From the NCBI GenBank assembly GCA_022842465.1, contig JALHPN010000076.1:1-37154 (forward strand): 37,154 nt of DNA, written 5' to 3'. The position numbers and the translations under genes were made by a program. Shown one piece after another: positions 25,017 through 33,072 of this stretch; position 1 is the first letter of the stretch; each line of letters begins with the position of its first letter. The DNA is from Polyangiaceae bacterium (GTDB lineage: Bacteria; Myxococcota_A; Polyangia; Polyangiales; Polyangiaceae). The notes under the pieces were generated by a model, which was not told the origin of the DNA, did not search any database, and saw nothing but the letters and a program-made list of their open reading frames with translations.

Positions 25017-25654
25017 GACAGCCTCCTTGAGGGTTGGGGGTTGACGAACGACATCGAAGAGAACTGACGGTCGAAGACCGCGCGCGCTTCGGGGACGAGG
25101 AACTTGGTGAGGCGGAGGAGGACGCCGAACCGCTCGGAGGCGACCGTCGACGTCACGAGGTAGCCCTGGCCGGTGAGCATCTTCACCATGCGGAGGTTTC
25201 CAGGCAGGCATTCCCCTTCGAGGCGCGCGACGCCGGCAGCGCGGAGGGGAGCATCGGTGAGCTCGAGCACGCGCGTCGCGATCCTCCGCTCCTGCATCTC
25301 GGGCAGCAGCGCGATCGTGCGCCAGTAGTAGGTGCTCCAGTCGACGGGATGGCCCATCATCACGCCGACGATGCGCGCTCCGTCGCGGAACACGAGCACG
25401 TCCATCTCGTCGCAGAAGCGACGTTTGGCATCGGTCATGGGCTCCGCGAGAAAGCGTGATTGATTGTCGTTATTGTGTCCGAAGATGGAGGGGTACTCTT
25501 TCGTCATGAACGGAAGAGCTTCGGCGAAGCTTTCGGCATTCACGGTCACCCCGTCGACCGTCAGGATAGGCCACGACAAGCCCCAGATTCGGGCCGAGAA
25601 AGAGCTCTTCGGCGAACGTCGTGAGAGCTCCGAATTCGTGTCTGTCGTCGCCAC
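25013..25654 (-). CDS. GNAT-family acetyltransferase-like protein
   Basis: This 213-residue product has a GNAT-like C-terminal half: a beta strand VLVFRDGARIVGVMMGHPV, then TIALLPEMQERRIATRVLE corresponding to acetyl-CoA-binding motif A, a helix, and a NLRMVKMLTGQGYLV segment resembling the usual motif-B N..a...y...Gf. The GTG at 25654 is chosen because AAGAGG lies just upstream; the frame stays open to a TTG at 25702, but that start would include the inverted repeat at 25676-25702. Acceptor is unknown; modification of the peptide encoded by the overlapping ORF, or self-protection as by the acetyltransferase MccE, are possibilities by analogy. It is the first gene of the putative leftward peptide operon. 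Confidence 0.7.
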   Translation of the reverse strand: MATTDTNSELSRRSPKSSFSARIWGLSWPILTVDGVTVNAESFAEALPFMTKEYPSIFGHNNDNQSRFLAEPMTDAKRRFCDEMDVLVFRDGARIVGVMMGHPVDWSTYYWRTIALLPEMQERRIATRVLELTDAPLRAAGVARLEGECLPGNLRMVKMLTGQGYLVTSTVASERFGVLLRLTKFLVPEARAVFDRQFSSMSFVNPQPSRRLS

Positions 25655-25675
25655 GGAAACCCTCTTACCGCGCGG

Positions 25676-25702
25676 TTGATCGGGCGGGCAATGCCCAATC
25701 AA
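25676..25702. promoter_or_regulatory. Inverted repeat just upstream of the GNAT gene
   Basis: TTGATCGGGC and GCCCAATCAA form a 10-bp inverted repeat with one mismatch (a G-T wobble if RNA) and a 7-base spacer, 22 bp before the GTG at 25654. It could be an operator for a dimeric repressor or a 5'-UTR hairpin. The DNA just beyond (25700-25716) is unusually AT-rich for the window and could hold the promoter, but I find no convincing -35/-10 pair. Confidence 0.5.
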
Positions 25703-25792
25703 TCACAATTAATTTGCCTCATGGCCGCGCTCGGTGTTAGGCGCCCGAAATCTGGGCGAAAACTCCTGTCGCTCGCGGGCGGAGAAAGCGAC

Positions 25793-25821
25793 AAAAAAAC
25801 GACATGCGTGCAATGTGCACG
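25793..25821 (-). terminator. Candidate terminator downstream of rsmE
   Basis: Read on the minus strand, a perfect 6-bp stem CGTGCA-CAT-TGCACG (25821-25807) is followed after 7 bases by seven T residues (25799-25793). It lies about 90 bp after the rsmE stop and before the GNAT operon. The gap between stem and T-run is longer than ideal. Confidence 0.4.
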
Positions 25822-25840
25822 TGTCGATCAAATCTCCAAT

Positions 25841-25875
25841 CATTCCCCCTAGGGGGAATGCCTCGCGACGAGGCA
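25841..25875. repeat. Perfect 20-bp palindrome plus adjacent hairpin
   Basis: CATTCCCCCT is followed directly by its reverse complement AGGGGGAATG (25841-25860), a palindrome with no spacer. Sharing its last two bases, TGCCTCG-CGA-CGAGGCA (25859-25875) forms a 7-bp stem. Both lie between the rsmE stop (25911) and the GNAT operon. A spacer-free palindrome of this size suits a dimeric DNA-binding protein; the second element may help terminate rsmE transcription. Confidence 0.6.
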
Positions 25876-25910
25876 ACGCGATTTCACGGCCCGTCGTCGA
25901 TCGCGATTTC

Positions 25911-26678
25911 TCAGCGCAGATCGCCGAGCCGGTGCTGCACGATCGCGAGGCCAGCAAAAACAGCGGTTTCTGCGCGCAGAACACGGGTGCCGAGCGCCAG
26001 CGGCGTGGCGCCCCGAGCCTCGAGCTCGCGTCGCTCGTCGTCGGACCAGCCCCCTTCGGGCCCCACCGCGAGCACCACGTCGCGGTGGGTCGCCGGTCGA
26101 GCCGCCGCGGCGAAGGGATCCACGCCGTGCGGCGCGCGGTCGTCGAGTACGTACCTGAGTACGGAGTCCGTCCAGAACGGGGACGCGAAGATCGTCGCGA
26201 GCGGAACGACGCGATGCACCTCGGGGACGCTCGCGCGCCGGGACTGCTTTGCGCCCTTCAGCGCTTGGCCCGGCCAAGCCCAGGGCTTCTCGTGCTCGAG
26301 GTCCTTCGTCTGGACGCTCTTCGCCGAGAGGACCGGGACGACCCGGATGCATCCGAGCTCCGTCGCCTTCTGGACGACGGTGATCATCCGCTGACGCCCC
26401 AGGACGGCGCAGACCAGGGTGACGCGGGCAGGGGACTCCGTCGAGCCCGCCATTCGCTCGTACGCGACGGCGTCCCCTCCCTTCGCCTCGAGCCGGCGCA
26501 GGCTCGCCCGGAAGAACGCGCCCTCCGCGTCGACGATCGTGAACGCCTCCTTGACGTTGATCTCGCGGAATCGGAGGCCTTTCGCGCAGGTCTCGTCGAA
26601 GGTGAAGGTCTCGCCCTCGACGAGGCGCGACGCGTGGACGAGCGGGGCGTTCGGGGGCGCGAGGGAGGGAAGGGGCAT
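25911..26678 (-). CDS. rsmE: 16S rRNA (uracil-1498-N3)-methyltransferase RsmE
   Basis: RsmE is a SPOUT-class methyltransferase acting on U1498 of 16S rRNA. Diagnostic sequence includes KATELGCIRVVPVLSAKSV, the C-terminal AVGPEGGWSDDE knot motif and LALGTRVLRAETAVFAGLAI, all in the expected order. The N terminus lacks the usual basic RFF(V) start; instead it reads PNAPLVHASRLVEGE, and the PUA-like domain is somewhat divergent. ATG 26678 is used; a GTG at 26699 adds seven residues. It is transcribed leftward, divergently from ftsA, across an 88-bp AT-richer gap that probably holds both promoters. Confidence 0.9.
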   Translation of the reverse strand: MPLPSLAPPNAPLVHASRLVEGETFTFDETCAKGLRFREINVKEAFTIVDAEGAFFRASLRRLEAKGGDAVAYERMAGSTESPARVTLVCAVLGRQRMITVVQKATELGCIRVVPVLSAKSVQTKDLEHEKPWAWPGQALKGAKQSRRASVPEVHRVVPLATIFASPFWTDSVLRYVLDDRAPHGVDPFAAAARPATHRDVVLAVGPEGGWSDDERRELEARGATPLALGTRVLRAETAVFAGLAIVQHRLGDLR

Positions 26679-26766
26679 CGCCGCGAGACCGTATCCCACC
26701 TATTTTCTGGACACGTCGGTCACTTATTTGGCCAAGCGTCGGCCGGTGTGCGAACCGTCCTGTGCG

Positions 26767-28077
26767 ATGAGCACGATGGCTTCGCAGGGAGAGATCGTCG
26801 TCGGTCTCGACATCGGCACCACCAAGGTGTGCGCCGTGGTCGGCGAGATCGCGGAGGACGGCATCACGATCCTCGGTGTCGGGTCCGTCCCGTGCCGGGG
26901 TCTTCGGAAGGGCATCGTCTCGAACATCGACTGGACCGTTCGCTCCATCAAGGACGCGATCGAGGCGGCCCAGACGATGGCGGGCGTCGAGATCCGGACC
27001 GTATATGCCGGAGTCGCCGGCAGTCACATCCGGTCGCAGAGCTCGGACGGCGTCGCGGCCATCGCCGGCGGCGAGGTCACCCAAAAGGACGTCGAGCGCG
27101 TCCTCGAAGGCGCCCGGGCCATCCCGGTCGACGCCGACCGCCAGATCCTCCACGTCCTCCCGCGGGAGTACATCGTCGACATCCAGGACGGCATCCGCGA
27201 CCCCATCGGGATGAGCGGCGTCCGCCTCGGCGCGAAGGTGAACCTCGTCACCGCCGCCACGAGCTGCGTCCAGAACGTCATCCGCTGCGCGGAGCGCTGC
27301 AACCTCGTCGTCGCCGACGTCGTCCTCGAGGCCCTCGCGAGCTCCGAGGCGGTCCTCTCCGACGACGAGCGTGAGATCGGCGCCGCGGTCGTCGACATCG
27401 GCGGCGGCACGACGGACATCGTCCTCTACGTCGACGGCGGGATCGCCCACGCGAGCGTCGTCCCCGTCGGCGGCAACAACATCACGAACGACATCGCCGC
27501 GGGTCTCCGGACGCCGATGGCGGAGGCGGATCGCCTGAAGCGCCTCTTCGGCTGCGCGCTCGGGCGCATGGTCGGAGGCGACGAGGAGATCGAGGTCCCG
27601 GGGGTCGGCGGGCAGAAGCCGCGTCGCACCCCGCGCCGCGTGCTCTCCGACATCATCGAGCCCCGCGTCGAGGAGATCTTCGCCGTCGTCCGGAAGCGGA
27701 TCGAGGACACGGGCATGCTCGAGCAGCTCTCGGCCGGCGTCGTCCTCACGGGCGGCTCCGTCCTCCTCGAAGGCACGCAGGAGCTCGCCGAGGAGATCCT
27801 CGGGATGCCCGTCCGCATCGGGTTCCCCACGGGCGTCCGCGGCATCACGCAGCTCGTGCACGGACCGCAGTACGCGACCGGCGTGGGCCTCGTGAAGTAC
27901 GGCGCCCACGCGATCAGCGAGGCGCACGCGCGCCGCGAGGCTCCGAAGGAGTCGATGATCCGCATGACCTCCGCGGCGCCGAAGAAGGGCGCGGCGGAGG
28001 AGCTCCGCGCCACCGGCACGGACGACGTGCCGCCGAAGTCCAGCAAGTTCTGGGAGTGGCTGAAGGCCGCTTTCTGA
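26767..28077 (+). CDS. ftsA: Cell division protein FtsA
   Basis: FtsA is an actin-like ATPase that tethers FtsZ filaments to the inner membrane. The 436 residues show the phosphate-1 motif VVGLDIGTTKVCAVVGE, the 1C domain (VYAGVAGSHIRSQSS), the phosphate-2 motif AAVVDIGGGTTDIVLYVDGG, the adenosine motif GVVLTGGSVLLEGTQEL and QYATGVGLVKYG. A C-terminal amphipathic tail SKFWEWLKAAF is the expected membrane-targeting helix. The ATG at 26767 precedes MSTMASQGEIVVGLD; a Met three codons later is possible. About 9 kb of opposite-strand genes separates it from ftsQ, so it needs its own promoter, probably in 26700-26760. Confidence 0.96.
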   Translation: MSTMASQGEIVVGLDIGTTKVCAVVGEIAEDGITILGVGSVPCRGLRKGIVSNIDWTVRSIKDAIEAAQTMAGVEIRTVYAGVAGSHIRSQSSDGVAAIAGGEVTQKDVERVLEGARAIPVDADRQILHVLPREYIVDIQDGIRDPIGMSGVRLGAKVNLVTAATSCVQNVIRCAERCNLVVADVVLEALASSEAVLSDDEREIGAAVVDIGGGTTDIVLYVDGGIAHASVVPVGGNNITNDIAAGLRTPMAEADRLKRLFGCALGRMVGGDEEIEVPGVGGQKPRRTPRRVLSDIIEPRVEEIFAVVRKRIEDTGMLEQLSAGVVLTGGSVLLEGTQELAEEILGMPVRIGFPTGVRGITQLVHGPQYATGVGLVKYGAHAISEAHARREAPKESMIRMTSAAPKKGAAEELRATGTDDVPPKSSKFWEWLKAAF

Positions 28078-28167
28078 GTCGTACGACACCCGCAGTCAAA
28101 CCGCCGTGACGAGGAAGAGGCGCCTCGGCTCGGTAGGACGAGTTCCATCCCCGGGAGACACAAGGCA

Positions 28168-29469
<1,302 letters not shown>

Positions 29470-29508
29470 TCGACCACGATCACATCCGAGAATCGAAGCG
29501 TCACTTGT

Positions 29509-29538
29509 GAGGCGTGCTCCATGTGGGGGGCACGCCTC
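29509..29538 (+). terminator. Strong hairpin after ftsZ
   Basis: GAGGCGTGC pairs exactly with GCACGCCTC; with a T-G wobble and two more C-G pairs the stem reaches 12 bp around a small loop (ATGT plus G). It starts 40 bp after the ftsZ stop and lies between convergent genes, so it may end transcription from both sides. Only a weak T-stretch (CATTTCGG) follows. Confidence 0.65.
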
Positions 29539-29555
29539 GCGTCATTTCGGCGTCC

Positions 29556-30089
29556 TCACGCGAAGAGCTTCGCCATCGCAGCTGGCGCGACGCGCTCGAG
29601 CAGGATCCGGGTGTCGTCGATGCGACGGGCGCCGAGCATCCGAGTCCTCGCGAACAGCGCGGCGCCGACGAGCGCGACGAGCCCGACAAGGGCGATCGTG
29701 GCATCCTCGAGAATCTTCACGCCGAGGACCCCACCGACGAGGAGCACCACCGCGCCGACGATCGCGTTCCGCGCCGTCGTCCATCGCGCGTCGCACGGGG
29801 CGCAGAGCGGGACGTCGAGGGCGGCCCGCTTCGTCGTCACGAGAAACGCGACGAGCCCGGGCAACGCGCAGAGGACGAGCAACACGCGCGCCCAGGCCGG
29901 CGTCCACTGGAAGCTCGCGCGTCGCTTGACGAGGTCGTCGACGGCGCCGCATCGGAGGCAGACGTCGGGGATCGTCGCGCCGAACGGAACGACGAGGACA
30001 TCGCCCTCGCGCTGGAGAGGTATCCCGGCCGCGCCGTGGAGCGGACCACGCCTCTGGACGGGCGGTGCGTACGGGTTCTCGGACATCAT
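29556..30089 (-). CDS. Small membrane protein with zinc-ribbon-like Cys pairs
   Basis: This is a 177-residue product starting MMSENPYAPP, an N terminus common in small bacterial membrane proteins of unknown role. Two Cys pairs, CLRC (C44, C47) and CAPC (C96, C99), flank the first hydrophobic segment (WARVLLVLCALPGLVAFLV) and could together bind one zinc on the cytoplasmic face. Two further membrane helices follow (IVGAVVLLVGGVLGV and TIALVGLVALVGAALFA). Either of two adjacent ATGs (30089, 30086) may start it; no good Shine-Dalgarno is visible. It faces the ftsZ terminator and is divergent from the repeat-protein gene at 30231. No function is assigned. Confidence 0.7.
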   Translation of the reverse strand: MMSENPYAPPVQRRGPLHGAAGIPLQREGDVLVVPFGATIPDVCLRCGAVDDLVKRRASFQWTPAWARVLLVLCALPGLVAFLVTTKRAALDVPLCAPCDARWTTARNAIVGAVVLLVGGVLGVKILEDATIALVGLVALVGAALFARTRMLGARRIDDTRILLERVAPAAMAKLFA

Positions 30090-30093
30090 GACA

Positions 30094-30117
30094 GCACCGT
30101 GTACGCAGCGACGGTGC
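30094..30117. repeat. Inverted repeat between divergent genes
   Basis: GCACCGT and ACGGTGC, a perfect 7-bp inverted repeat with a 10-base spacer, sit 5 bp upstream of the zinc-ribbon protein start and about 110 bp upstream of the repeat-protein start. It could be an operator in the shared intergenic region; nothing else in 30090-30230 stands out. Confidence 0.35.
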
Positions 30118-30230
30118 ACGTGCTTCCTGCGCACGAGAAGCCGCAGCCGCGACGACTTCCGCGACTTGCCGGTCCAGAGACGATTTTCGTTCACGAACCG
30201 TGCGGGACCGGGGACGTAGGGGACACTTAC

Positions 30231-31730
30231 GTGATTGCCCTTCGCTTCCTCCGCTTCCTGGTCGCGCTCGCGACGCTGGCCCTGGTCCGGCCTGCGCTCG
30301 GGGCGCCCGATGTGCCCCCCTCCGGTCCGATGCGGCTCGTCGTCTTCGGCGAGCTGCCCCGGGAGGTGCTCCGCGAGCGCCTCGCGAAGGCCCTCGACCG
30401 TCCTGTGGTGCTCGCCGCGGAGCGGGCTCCGGCGGATGCTGCCCCGCAGATCACCGTCACCTGGCGCGGGGACGAGCTCGCCGTCGCGTACGACGAGCCG
30501 GGGAGAGGGACCGTCAGCCGCGTCGTCCCCTCGCGTCCGAAGCCCGAAGACGCGGTCGACGATGCCGTCCTGCTCTCCACCTCGCTCGTGCGGAACGAGG
30601 CGGACGAGCTCCTCGGGCAGAAGCCGACGGCCCCGCCACCGGTCGACGAGCCGATCGACCGACCCGCTCCCGTGGCAGCTCCTCCTCCTGCACCAAAGGA
30701 GCGCGCGAAGGACGACGACGAGGTGCCAGCCGTCGTCTCGCTCGTCCATCCGCTCGCGAGCAACGCCCAGAAGCCGTACGCGCGCACCCGCTTCGGGCTG
30801 AACCTCGTCTACGGGCGGGCGGGGGAGCTCGATCACGGCCTCCAGCTCGGGATCGTGAACGTCGTCACCGGCGGCGATCGCGCCTCGGGTCGCATGTCCG
30901 GCGTCCAGCTCGCGCCGTTCTTCGGCGTCAACGTCGCGGGCGGCGTCGCGGAGGGGCTCCAGCTCGCCCACCTCGCGAACGTCGCGGGCGGCGGCCTCGC
31001 GGGCGCGCAGCTCTCCTTGCTCGGCAACGTGAGCGGCAAGGAGACGGACGGCGCCCAGATCGCGATGGGCCTCAACGTCTCGGGCTCCGCGTTGCGCGGG
31101 ACGCAGCTCGCGGCGGTGAACGTCGCGGGGGACGTCACGGGCCTCCAGCTCGGCTTCGTGAACGTCGCGAAGCGCGTGAACGGCGCGACGCTAGGCCTCG
31201 TCAACGTCGCGGACGACGTCGACGGCGTCCCGATCGGCCTCATCAGCGTGACGAAGAGCGGCGGGATCCACCCCGTGGTGTGGAGCGGCACCTCGACCTA
31301 CGCGAACGTCGGTCTGAAGTTCGCGACCCGCTACACGTACACGATGATCGCGGGGCACTGGGCGCGCGAGAGTGAACGCACGTACGACGAGGAGAACGCT
31401 CGGACGGTCACCCTCGAACCGCGCGACTTCCTCGGGGGAGGCTTCTTCCTCGGCGGCCACCTCCCGATCGACCGCGCGTTCGTGGACTTCGACCTGAGCG
31501 CCGCGCCTCACTACGCGACCCGATCCTCGGCGCGCTCGGACAACCCCCAGCTCCGCTACCACGAGGTGCTCGTCGACGCGCGCGCGCGGATCATGGGCGG
31601 CGTGACGCTCCTCCCTCACCTCAGCCTCTTCGTCGGCGCGTCCGCGCTCCTCCGGGTCCGCATCGTGGACGAAGGCAGAGACGGCCTCTACCGGGTCGTG
31701 CCCGAGCTCTTCGGAGGGGTGCAATTCTGA
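30231..31730 (+). CDS. Outer-surface beta-repeat protein of LA_2272 type
   Basis: This 499-residue exported protein has a signal peptide (VIALRFLRFLVALATLALVRPALGA, likely cleaved near residue 25). An N-terminal domain of about 100 residues and a Pro-rich acidic linker (about 131-165) are followed by a stretch of eight or so repeats (about 203-340) of the form G.QLG.VNVA (for example GLQLGFVNVAKRVNG, GATLGLVNVADDVDG). Such repeats are characteristic of the LA_2272 surface-repeat family. The C-terminal part contains alternating aromatic and glycine strands ending in F (GVQF), suggesting an outer-membrane beta barrel. The GTG start at 30231 has AGGGG upstream. The ECF sigma gene begins 26 bp downstream, on the same strand. 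Confidence 0.72.
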   Translation: MIALRFLRFLVALATLALVRPALGAPDVPPSGPMRLVVFGELPREVLRERLAKALDRPVVLAAERAPADAAPQITVTWRGDELAVAYDEPGRGTVSRVVPSRPKPEDAVDDAVLLSTSLVRNEADELLGQKPTAPPPVDEPIDRPAPVAAPPPAPKERAKDDDEVPAVVSLVHPLASNAQKPYARTRFGLNLVYGRAGELDHGLQLGIVNVVTGGDRASGRMSGVQLAPFFGVNVAGGVAEGLQLAHLANVAGGGLAGAQLSLLGNVSGKETDGAQIAMGLNVSGSALRGTQLAAVNVAGDVTGLQLGFVNVAKRVNGATLGLVNVADDVDGVPIGLISVTKSGGIHPVVWSGTSTYANVGLKFATRYTYTMIAGHWARESERTYDEENARTVTLEPRDFLGGGFFLGGHLPIDRAFVDFDLSAAPHYATRSSARSDNPQLRYHEVLVDARARIMGGVTLLPHLSLFVGASALLRVRIVDEGRDGLYRVVPELFGGVQF

Positions 31731-31756
31731 ACCTCTCCCTGGCATTCTTCCTCCGG

Positions 31757-32329
31757 ATGGACGACGCGGCGCCGAGCGAGCGGAGCGAGGGCACCTGCGT
31801 CCGCGCCGCTCGTGGCGATCGGGCTGCGCTCGTGGAGCTCTACGAGGCACACCACGCGCACGTTCGTGCGTTCGCGCGGCGCGTGGTCGGCGACGAAGCG
31901 CTGGCCGACGATCTCGTCCACGAGGTCTTCCTCGCGTTGCCGAAGGCGCTCCAAGGCTTCCGCGGCGAGTGCAGCGTGCGGAGCTACGTCGTCTCCATCG
32001 CAGCCAAGCGCGCGCACCGGCAGATCCGTTCGGCCGCCCGCCGCCGCGCGACCGAGGCGTCGTTCTCGCGTGAGCCGACGTCGGCACCGGAGCTCCCCGA
32101 CGATGCCGCCCTCCGCCGGGAGATGGCGGAGATCCTGACGCGCGCGCTCGACGAGCTCCCGGTCGATCAGCGGGTCGCCTTCGTGCTCTGCGAGGTCGAG
32201 GAACGGACGAGCACAGAGGTCGGGGCCATGCTCGGCGAGAAGGACGCGACGATCCGCGCTCGCGTGATGCTCGCGAAGAGGAAGCTCCGCGAGATCCTCG
32301 CGCGACCCGTGCGCGGAGGTGTCGCATGA
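31757..32329 (+). CDS. ECF-type RNA polymerase sigma factor
   Basis: This is a 190-residue sigma70-family protein of extracytoplasmic-function size. The sigma2 region (about 27-95) includes LVELYEAHHAHVRAFARRVV and DDLVHEVFLALPKAL; sigma4 (about 125-182) includes LPVDQRVAFVLCEVEERTSTEVGAMLGEKDATIRARVMLAKRKLRE, a helix-turn-helix for the -35 element. There is no region 1.1 or 3. Its stop overlaps the next gene's ATG (ATGA), the usual arrangement with a regulator partner. Target promoters are unknown; nearby envelope genes are the natural candidates. Confidence 0.9.
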   Translation: MDDAAPSERSEGTCVRAARGDRAALVELYEAHHAHVRAFARRVVGDEALADDLVHEVFLALPKALQGFRGECSVRSYVVSIAAKRAHRQIRSAARRRATEASFSREPTSAPELPDDAALRREMAEILTRALDELPVDQRVAFVLCEVEERTSTEVGAMLGEKDATIRARVMLAKRKLREILARPVRGGVA

Positions 32330-33018
32330 GCGAGCGACCCCACGACCTCGACGCGCTCACGCGTGCCCTCCGCGACGCACACGACCTGGAGGCCTCCGCG
32401 GACGGCGCGCTCGGTCGTCGTCGCCTCGAGCGCGCGCTCGTCGCCGAACACCGGACCAAGCGCCGTCGCGTCGGCGTCTACGTCCTCCTCGCCGCCTCCT
32501 TCGTCGGCCTCACCGCCTGGGCGGGCACGACCGGCCGCCTCCCGCGCGCCGTCCGCTACCTCGAGTCCCTCGCCACCACGGAGGAGCCGCCCCCCGTCTC
32601 CGCTCCTCTTCCCACCTTCGAACCGCCGGCCCCGGCCCCCTTCGAGCCGCCGCCCTCCGCCCCTCCCGCCCCTCCCCCCGCACCCGCCCCCGCACCCGAA
32701 CCCGCGCGTGTGCCGTCTCGCCTTCCCTCTTCCTCTCCACCCCCCACGCCGGACCCCGACGCGCTCTACCGCGAGGCCTCCGCCGCCCACTTCGATCGCA
32801 AGGACTACGCCCTCGCCCTCGCCGCCTGGGATCGGTACCTCGCCGCCGCTGGCCCCGCCGGTCGCTTCACCGTCGAGGCCCGCTACAGCCGCGCGATCGC
32901 GCTCCTCCGACTCGGCCGCCGCGAGGAAGCCCGCACCGCCCTCGAGCCCTTCGCGCGTGGCGAGTACGGTGGCTACCGCCGCGACGACGCGACGCGCCTC
33001 GTCGATTCCCTACGCTGA
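32326..33018 (+). CDS. Membrane-anchored Pro-rich protein, possible anti-sigma partner
   Basis: This 230-residue product is translationally coupled to the ECF sigma gene. A cytoplasmic N terminus of about 48 residues, rich in Asp/Glu/Arg (LDALTRALRDAHDLEASADG), is followed by one membrane helix (about 49-66, VGVYVLLAASFVGLTAWAG). A long Pro/Ala spacer (about 86-144) leads to a C-terminal helical segment (146-228) with TPR-like spacing (A..YDRKDYALALAAWDRYL). Order and coupling fit a transmembrane anti-sigma factor with a periplasmic sensing tail, but I see no zinc-binding HxxxCxxC motif, so the role is inferred from context only. Confidence 0.65.
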   Translation: MSERPHDLDALTRALRDAHDLEASADGALGRRRLERALVAEHRTKRRRVGVYVLLAASFVGLTAWAGTTGRLPRAVRYLESLATTEEPPPVSAPLPTFEPPAPAPFEPPPSAPPAPPPAPAPAPEPARVPSRLPSSSPPPTPDPDALYREASAAHFDRKDYALALAAWDRYLAAAGPAGRFTVEARYSRAIALLRLGRREEARTALEPFARGEYGGYRRDDATRLVDSLR

Positions 33019-33072
33019 CCGAAACCGACGCGGCGCCGTTCACGGACGCGCCTCGAGCGGGGACGACCATGC

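Noticed and set aside
24082-25044. Plus-strand frame with (SEKREAR)n repeats
   Set aside because: The repeated peptide is merely the translation of the GAGAAGC heptamer, and the rest is antisense to the diiron and YcaO genes.
25709-25984. 91-codon minus-strand frame at the end of rsmE
   Set aside because: It overlaps the rsmE 3' end out of phase and spans the palindrome and candidate terminator; no ribosome-binding site or family is recognised.
29514-30230. Extension of the surface repeat protein frame upstream of 30231
   Set aside because: It would run antisense through the zinc-ribbon membrane protein, while the GTG at 30231 directly opens a good signal peptide with AGGGG upstream.
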